Shown in pieces: positions 59,456 through 64,000 of a stretch of 64,000 bases of DNA (the stretch's first letter is position 1; each line of letters begins with the position of its first letter). Source of the DNA: Azonexus fungiphilus (GTDB lineage: Bacteria; Pseudomonadota; Gammaproteobacteria; Burkholderiales; Rhodocyclaceae); assembly GCF_003634965.1 (NCBI RefSeq), contig NZ_RBXP01000020.1:1-64000 (forward strand). Reading direction: 5' to 3'. A program made the position numbers and the translations under genes. The notes beneath the pieces are model-generated. The model worked only from the letters and a program-made list of their open reading frames with translations. It was not told where the DNA came from and did no database searches.

Positions 59456-59725
59456 ATGGCAATCACCACCGAACAGAAGGCGAGCCTCGTCGCCGAATAC
59501 GCACAATCCAAGGGCGACACCGGTTCCCCGGAAGTCCAGGTCGCGCTGCTGACCGCTCGCATCAACGACCTGCAGCCGCACTTCAAGGAGCACCTGAAGG
59601 ATCACCACTCGCGTCGTGGCCTGCTGCGCCTGGTTTCGCAGCGCCGCAAGCTGCTCGACTACCTGAAGGGCAAGGACGTCGAGCGCTACCGCAACCTGAT
59701 CACCAAGCTCGGCCTGCGCAAGTAA
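59456..59725 (+). CDS. rpsO: 30S ribosomal protein S15
   Basis: An 89-residue protein ([70 protein letters not shown]), the S15 four-helix fold. GAGGG precedes the ATG. TAGAAT at 59361-59366 could be the -10 box of a separate promoter, leaving a leader of about 85 bases in which S15 might autoregulate as in other bacteria. I cannot confirm the structure. Confidence 0.98.
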   Translation: MAITTEQKASLVAEYAQSKGDTGSPEVQVALLTARINDLQPHFKEHLKDHHSRRGLLRLVSQRRKLLDYLKGKDVERYRNLITKLGLRK

Positions 59726-59744
59726 GCGCGGCTGACGCAAAGAG

Positions 59745-59776
59745 AAGCGGCCCGGAAACTTCCCGGCCGCTTTTTT
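59745..59776 (+). terminator. Rho-independent terminator between rpsO and pnp
   Basis: AAGCGGCC and GGCCGCTT pair across a 12-base loop and are followed by TTTTG. The region up to pnp (to 59857) is strikingly T-rich, with TTG/TTA runs, and probably contains the pnp promoter. Confidence 0.85.
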
Positions 59777-59857
59777 GTTTTTTGTCGTACCGTTGTTTTT
59801 GTTGTCATGCAAGTTGTTGTTATTGTTGATTAATGTGATGAGAGTGAAAGGAAGTCA

Positions 59858-61984
59858 ATGTTTAATGTCGTGAAAAAGACCTTCGCCTACGGCGAACACC
59901 AGGTGACCCTGGAAACCGGCGAAATCGCCCGCCAGGCCGGCGGTGCCGTCGTCGTCTCGATGGAAGAGACGGTCGTTCTGGTGACCGTCGTCGGTGCCAA
60001 GAATGCCAAGCCCGGTCAGGATTTCTTCCCGCTGACCGTCGATTATCAGGAAAAGGTTTACGCTGCCGGCCGTATCCCCGGCGGTTTCTTCAAGCGCGAA
60101 GGCCGCCCGTCGGAAAAGGAAACGCTGACCTGCCGCCTGATCGACCGCCCGATCCGCCCCCTGTTCCCGGACGGTTTCTACAATGAAGTCCAGATCGTCG
60201 CCACCGTCATCTCGCTGAACCCGGAAATCGATTCCGACATCCCGGCGATGATCGGTGCCTCGGCTGCCCTGGCCATCTCCGGCATTCCGTTCGCCGGCCC
60301 GATCGGCGCCGCCCGCGTCGGCTACATCAACGGCCAGTACGTGCTCTGCCCGACGCTCTCGCAGCTCAAGGACAGCCAGCTCGACCTCGTCGTCGCCGGC
60401 ACCGAAGCCGCCGTGCTGATGGTCGAATCCGAAGCCGACCAGCTGTCGGAAGAAGTCATGCTCGGCGCCGTCGTTTTCGGCCACACCGAAATGCAGAAGG
60501 CGATCAACGCCATCAACGAACTCGTTGAAGAAGCCGGCAAGCCGGAATGGGACTGGCAAGCGCCGGCCAAGGACGAAGCCCTGGTCGCCCGCCTGAAGGA
60601 CCTGGTCGGTGCCAAGCTGGAAGAGGCTTACAGCATCACCTCGAAGCAGGCCCGCAGCCAGCGCGTCAAGGAACTCGCCGCCGAAGCCGTTGCCGCCCTG
60701 TGCACCGGCGAGGAAGGCGCGCCGGATGCCAACACCGTCGGCAACCTGTTCTTCGAAATCGAAGCCGGCATCGTCCGTGGCCGCATCCTGTCGGGCGCCC
60801 CGCGCATCGACGGTCGCGACACCCGCACCGTGCGTCCGATCACCATGCGTTCCGGCGTCCTGCCGCGTACCCACGGTTCGGCGCTGTTCACCCGCGGTGA
60901 AACGCAGGCCCTGGCTGTCGCCACGCTGGGCACCAACCGCGACGAGCAGATCATCGACGCGCTGGCCGGCGAATACCGCGACCGCTTCATGCTGCACTAC
61001 AACATGCCCCCGTACGCCACCGGCGAATGTGGTCGCGTCGGTACGCCGAAGCGTCGCGAAATCGGTCACGGCCGTCTGGCCAAGCGCGCGCTGCTGGCCG
61101 TGCTGCCGAAGCCGGAAGATTTCTCGTACTCGATGCGCGTCGTCTCGGAAATCACCGAGTCGAACGGCTCCTCGTCGATGGCTTCGGTCTGCGGCGGCTG
61201 CCTGGCGCTGATGGATGCCGGCGTGCCGCTGAAGGCGCACGTCGCCGGCATCGCCATGGGCCTGATCAAGGACGGCAACCGTTTCGCCGTGCTCACCGAC
61301 ATCCTCGGCGACGAAGATCACCTCGGCGACATGGACTTCAAGGTGGCCGGCTCGACGACCGGCATCACCGCGCTGCAGATGGACATCAAGATCCAGGGCA
61401 TCACCAAGGAAATCATGCAGGTCGCGCTGGCCCAGGCCAAGGACGCCCGTCTGCACATCCTCGGCCTGATGCAGGAAGCCGCTGCCGGCCCGCGTGAAGA
61501 GATGTCGGCCTACGCGCCGCGTCTGTACACCTTCAAGATCAATCCGGAGAAGATCCGCGACGTGATCGGTAAGGGTGGCGCCGTGATCCGCAGCATCACC
61601 GAAGAAACCGGCACCACCATCGACATCCAGGACGACGGCACGATCACCATCGCCGCCACCTCGGGCGAGGCCGCCGCCGCCGCCCGCGCCAAGATCGATG
61701 CGATCACCGCCGAAGTCGAGATCGGCAAGATCTACGAAGGTACCGTGCTCAAGATCCTCGATTTCGGTGCGATCGTTTCGGTCCTGCCGGGCAAGGACGG
61801 CCTGCTGCACATCTCGCAGATCGCCAAGGAGCGTGTCAACAAGGTCGAGGACTACGTCAAGGAAGGCCAGGTCGTGCGCGTCAAGGTTCTCGAGACCGAC
61901 GACCGCGGCCGCGTCAAGCTGTCGATGAAGGCCGTAGCCGAGGAAGAAGGCGGCGTCCAGCAGCAACAGCAGCAACAACAGTAA
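59858..61984 (+). CDS. pnp: Polyribonucleotide nucleotidyltransferase (PNPase)
   Basis: A 708-residue trimeric 3'-5' exoribonuclease of the RNA degradosome. It has two RNase PH domains ([39 protein letters not shown]-type block as [21 protein letters not shown]), KH ([30 protein letters not shown]) and S1 ([31 protein letters not shown]). AAAGGAAG precedes the ATG. The protein ends in eight glutamines coded by mixed CAG/CAA, an unusual tail. Confidence 0.97.
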   Translation: MFNVVKKTFAYGEHQVTLETGEIARQAGGAVVVSMEETVVLVTVVGAKNAKPGQDFFPLTVDYQEKVYAAGRIPGGFFKREGRPSEKETLTCRLIDRPIRPLFPDGFYNEVQIVATVISLNPEIDSDIPAMIGASAALAISGIPFAGPIGAARVGYINGQYVLCPTLSQLKDSQLDLVVAGTEAAVLMVESEADQLSEEVMLGAVVFGHTEMQKAINAINELVEEAGKPEWDWQAPAKDEALVARLKDLVGAKLEEAYSITSKQARSQRVKELAAEAVAALCTGEEGAPDANTVGNLFFEIEAGIVRGRILSGAPRIDGRDTRTVRPITMRSGVLPRTHGSALFTRGETQALAVATLGTNRDEQIIDALAGEYRDRFMLHYNMPPYATGECGRVGTPKRREIGHGRLAKRALLAVLPKPEDFSYSMRVVSEITESNGSSSMASVCGGCLALMDAGVPLKAHVAGIAMGLIKDGNRFAVLTDILGDEDHLGDMDFKVAGSTTGITALQMDIKIQGITKEIMQVALAQAKDARLHILGLMQEAAAGPREEMSAYAPRLYTFKINPEKIRDVIGKGGAVIRSITEETGTTIDIQDDGTITIAATSGEAAAAARAKIDAITAEVEIGKIYEGTVLKILDFGAIVSVLPGKDGLLHISQIAKERVNKVEDYVKEGQVVRVKVLETDDRGRVKLSMKAVAEEEGGVQQQQQQQQ

Positions 61985-62005
61985 TTCCGCGACAGCGGAA
62001 TGCAG

Positions 62006-62031
62006 AAGGGCGCCGCGAGGCGCCCTTTTTT
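62006..62031 (+). terminator. Rho-independent terminator of pnp
   Basis: AAGGGCGCC and GGCGCCCTT pair around GCGA, followed by a T run. Confidence 0.92.
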
Positions 62032-62038
62032 CATCGTG

Positions 62039-62058
62039 TTTGACGGTCGACCGTCAAA
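62039..62058. repeat. Perfect 20 bp palindrome, second full copy of the family
   Basis: TTTGACGGTC is followed directly by GACCGTCAAA. It lies between the pnp terminator (ends 62031) and the oppositely directed dksA terminator (from 62066), in DNA that neither gene needs. Confidence 0.9.
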
Positions 62059-62065
62059 TGCCTGC

Positions 62066-62091
62066 AAAAAAGCCACCTCGCGGTGGCTTTT
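62066..62091 (-). terminator. Rho-independent terminator of dksA
   Basis: AAAAGCCACC and GGTGGCTTTT pair around TCGC. On the minus strand a TTTTTT run follows, 35 bases after the dksA stop. Confidence 0.88.
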
Positions 62092-62125
62092 CCAATCCTG
62101 CCCGTTCCGGGCGGGGGGGCGAGCA

Positions 62126-62551
62126 TTACTTCGCCATCTGCTTTTCCTTGAGCTCGTCGAGCGTCTTGCAGTCGATGCACAGCGTTGCCGTCGGACGTGC
62201 CTCCAGGCGCTTGATGCCGATCTCGACGCCGCACTTGTCGCAGAAGCCGTAGTCGCCGTCGTCGATGCGACCGAGGGTTTCCTCGATCTTCTTGATCAGC
62301 TTGCGCTCGCGGTCGCGGTTGCGCAGTTCGATGGCGATGTCGGTTTCCTGGCTGGCGCGATCGTTGGGGTCGGCGAACACCGTCGCTTCGTCCTGCATCG
62401 TATGCACCGTGCGATCGATATCCTCGCTCAGTTCCTTTTTCAGCGTCTCCAGGATCTTGCGGAAGTGAGCAAGCTGCTTGTTGCTCATGTACTCCTCGCC
62501 AGCCTTCGGCTCGTAGGGTGCGAAATGTTTGTGAAGCAAGTCTTCTGCCAT
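62126..62551 (-). CDS. dksA: RNA polymerase-binding transcription factor DksA
   Basis: A 141-residue secondary-channel factor that works with ppGpp. It has an N-terminal coiled coil with the tip acidic residues in DPNDRASQETD, then a four-Cys zinc finger FCDKCGVEIGIKRLEARPTATLCIDC and a C-terminal helix. The ATG at 62551 gives the usual MAEDLL-type start; the frame is open further upstream only as a shadow of the tRNA region. It is monocistronic. Confidence 0.96.
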   Translation of the reverse strand: MAEDLLHKHFAPYEPKAGEEYMSNKQLAHFRKILETLKKELSEDIDRTVHTMQDEATVFADPNDRASQETDIAIELRNRDRERKLIKKIEETLGRIDDGDYGFCDKCGVEIGIKRLEARPTATLCIDCKTLDELKEKQMAK

Positions 62552-62715
62552 TTGTGCGCGCTTCCAGTGACGAAAAAAGCGATTAAATATCAGAAAGTCC
62601 CAGGCGAGGCAAGGAAAAGCCTTGCTGCAGCGCAATGTGAAAATCCGCCGATTTGCCGGAACGCCGCGCACGTCTGGCGTCCGGGCGGCGGCGCTGATAC
62701 AATGCGTTCCTTCGT

Positions 62716-62792
62716 CGGGGCGTAGCGCAGTCTGGTAGCGCATCTGCTTTGGGAGCAGAGGGTCGTGAGTTCGAATCCCACCGCCCCGACCA
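62716..62792 (+). tRNA. tRNA-Pro(UGG)
   Basis: The acceptor arms CGGGGCG and CGCCCCG pair. The anticodon arm TCTGC-TTTGGGA-GCAGA gives UGG. CCA is encoded. TACAAT at 62698-62703 is a likely -10 box. It is probably transcribed with the next tRNA, 22 bases on. Confidence 0.97.
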
Positions 62793-62814
62793 TTTCCTTC
62801 TCTTGGCACATCTC

Positions 62815-62891
62815 GCGCCCGTAGCTCAACTGGATAGAGCAGCCGCCTTCTAAGCGGCAGGTCGGGGGTTCGAGTCCCTCCGGGCGCGCCA
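62815..62891 (+). tRNA. tRNA-Arg(UCU)
   Basis: The acceptor arms GCGCCCG and CGGGCGC pair. The anticodon arm GCCGC-CTTCTAA-GCGGC gives UCU, which reads AGA/AGG codons. CCA is encoded. No terminator is obvious before the convergent gene at 62901. Confidence 0.97.
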
Positions 62892-62900
62892 ATCCCCAGC

Positions 62901-63266
62901 TCAATCGTGCTTTGATTCGAAGATGTCCACCGTCGCCAGGCGATAGCCGAGGCGGCGCAGTCGTTCCTGGCTAGCCGGCGTGGCCGGCAGGCGGTGCAGG
63001 GCGCGGTAGGGGCGATAGGCGTAATCGAGGCAGGCGACCCGCCAGGCGAACGGCAGCAGGCGATCATTGGCGGTCGCGATCAGCGTCAGGTAGGTGCGCT
63101 CGAGCAGCGGCCAGGCATCAGCCTGGCCATCGGCGAGATAGTCGGCGAGGTCGACGAAGGCCAGGATGCGTCCCGGTTCGTTGGGGTGCAGGGCGAGCCG
63201 GATGCCGGTGCCGAGCATGTCGTAGGTTTCCCGGTGCGGATCGGTGTTGGCGGCATGCCCGGGCAT
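62901..63266 (-). CDS. Unknown protein downstream of fumC
   Basis: A 121-residue soluble protein, MPGHAANTDPHRETYDMLGTGIRLALHPNEPGRILAFVDLADYLADGQADAWPLLERTYLTLIATANDRLLPFAWRVACLDYAYRPYRAL onward. It is probably mostly helical; I recognise no family. It starts 2 bases after the Cys-rich neighbour stop, third in a fumC-led operon. A four-base link favours co-expression. Confidence 0.7.
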   Translation of the reverse strand: MPGHAANTDPHRETYDMLGTGIRLALHPNEPGRILAFVDLADYLADGQADAWPLLERTYLTLIATANDRLLPFAWRVACLDYAYRPYRALHRLPATPASQERLRRLGYRLATVDIFESKHD

Positions 63267-63268
63267 CG

Positions 63269-63652
63269 TCAATCCTTCTCCGCTGTCTGCGCCGCTTCGG
63301 CGTGATGGCAGGGCAGGCCGCTGAGCCGGCACTGCTCGTCGGCCCGCCAGTGGTCGTCGTGGCTCAGGCAGCCGGTGCGGCAGATCACCTCGCCGGCCGC
63401 CTCGGCGTCGATCCGCTGGCGCAGGGCACGGACTTCCGCGTCGCGGCGCAGCAACTCGTGTTGCAGTTGCCCGATCCGCGCCTCGAGCCCGGCGATGCAG
63501 CGCTGCTGTTCCTGCATCTGGCGGCTGCAACGCTGCTGCACCTCGCCGAGATAGCGCAGCAGCGCCGGCGCTTCGGCGCTCGTCTGCACCGCGACCGAGG
63601 TGGTCGCGGTCTGGCGCGTGAACAACAGGGGGAAGCGGGCCAGCGCGCGCAT
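63269..63652 (-). CDS. Unknown coiled-coil protein with Cys/His-rich end, coupled to fumC
   Basis: A 127-residue protein. Residues 30-85 are a predicted coiled coil (LLRYLGEVQQRCSRQMQEQQRCIAGLEARIGQLQHELLRRDAEVRALRQRI). The C-terminal part ICRTGCLSHDDHWRADEQCRLSGLPCHH has four Cys and several His, which could bind a metal. I do not recognise the family. Its ATG overlaps the fumC stop by one base (TGATG). Confidence 0.7.
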   Translation of the reverse strand: MRALARFPLLFTRQTATTSVAVQTSAEAPALLRYLGEVQQRCSRQMQEQQRCIAGLEARIGQLQHELLRRDAEVRALRQRIDAEAAGEVICRTGCLSHDDHWRADEQCRLSGLPCHHAEAAQTAEKD

Positions 63653-64000
63653 CAGCGGCCGGTCATCTGTGCCGGCACGACCCAGCGGTCGAACTCGTCG
63701 CCGCTCAGGTAACCGAGGGCCAGCGCCGCTTCACGCAGCGTGCTGCCCTCCCGGTGGGCCTTCTTGGCGATCTGCGCCGACTTGTCGTAACCGATGTGCG
63801 GATTGAGCGCGGTGACCAGCATCAGCGAGCGCTCGAGCAACTCGCCGATGCGCTGGCGGTTGGGCTCGATGCCGACCGCGCAGTGCTTGTTGAAGCTCTT
63901 CATGCCGTCGCCGAGCAGGCGCACGCTCTGCAGGAAGTTGTGGATGAGCATCGGCCGGAAGACGTTGAGCTCGAAGTTGCCCGAGGCGCCGCCGAAATTG
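63652..64000 (-). CDS. fumC: Class II fumarate hydratase, C-terminal part (partial)
   Basis: The last 115 codons of a gene whose start lies beyond the window. The translation begins [47 protein letters not shown] and continues with [46 protein letters not shown], the FumC/aspartase superfamily C-terminus. FumC converts fumarate to malate without an iron-sulfur cluster. The GSSxMPxKxN signature is outside the window. Its stop overlaps the start of the next gene. Confidence 0.93.
   Translation of the reverse strand, partial: NFGGASGNFELNVFRPMLIHNFLQSVRLLGDGMKSFNKHCAVGIEPNRQRIGELLERSLMLVTALNPHIGYDKSAQIAKKAHREGSTLREAALALGYLSGDEFDRWVVPAQMTGR

Noticed and set aside
59777-59857. T-rich TTG/TTA run before pnp as a microsatellite or riboswitch
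   Set aside because: It is irregular, shows no conserved fold, and most simply is an AT-rich promoter and leader region.

Overview
The window is a GC-rich (roughly 65%) stretch of bacterial chromosome, almost fully coding. I saw no rRNA, insertion sequence, prophage or CRISPR array. Gene content points to a betaproteobacterium, most likely Rhodocyclales (Dechloromonas/Azonexus-like). The signs are DUF3567- and DUF3460-type small proteins, the hpnC-hpnD-hpnE squalene operon, a full Na+-NQR operon, the ihfA-merR-tRNA-Pro arrangement and the surE-pcm-nlpD-rpoS operon. The taxon is an inference; no 16S gene is present.

Layout. 1-3.3 kb: the 3' end of ahpF, a secreted protein of unknown role, and an octaheme cytochrome c / cytochrome b pair on the minus strand. 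3.3-13.3 kb: two small conserved proteins, a Pat-type CoA-binding/acetyltransferase protein, OsmC, a methyltransferase, TesA with a divergent ABC ATPase, the squalene genes hpnC-D-E, tRNA-Leu, a DHH phosphoesterase and slyX. 13.3-24.7 kb: tRNA-Val, thrS-infC-rpmI-rplT-pheS-pheT-ihfA-merR, tRNA-Pro, an H-NS-like protein and surE-pcm-nlpD-rpoS. 24.7-29.6 kb (minus): moxR, DUF58, a TgpA-type transglutaminase and mltB. 29.7-32.1 kb: a histone-deacetylase-family hydrolase, lysC and tRNA-Ser. 32.4-39.8 kb: nqrABCDEF-nqrM, a CBS protein and an arginase-fold enzyme. 39.9-42.6 kb: a three-lipoprotein operon and two small unknown genes. 42.6-47.4 kb (minus): gcvT-gcvH-gcvP behind a tandem glycine riboswitch. 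47.4-53.2 kb: a PHP protein, a YciO-like protein, an M50 protease, trpS, scpA-scpB and rluB. 53.2-62.1 kb: rimP-nusA-infB-rbfA-truB-rpsO-pnp. 62.1-64 kb: dksA, tRNA-Pro and tRNA-Arg, two unknown genes and the 3' end of fumC.

How the genes work together. Most of the window is core housekeeping: translation, transcription elongation, stress sigma factor and chromosome segregation. Energy metabolism appears as a sodium-pumping NADH dehydrogenase and a separate multiheme reductase module. Genes are packed with 1-4 bp start/stop overlaps, so translational coupling is common.

Most unusual observations: a palindrome built on CGGTCGACCG that recurs at least six times, twice as a perfect 20-22 bp palindrome beside terminators; two divergent gene pairs whose ATG codons interlock in a single CATG; an infC gene that starts at ATC; a DHH gene whose 3' end runs antisense through tRNA-Leu; an arginase-fold enzyme lacking canonical substrate-binding Asn residues; and an M50 protease gene with foreign-looking codon use. 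I found no clearly undescribed multi-gene system. The palindrome family is the best candidate for an unexplained signal.
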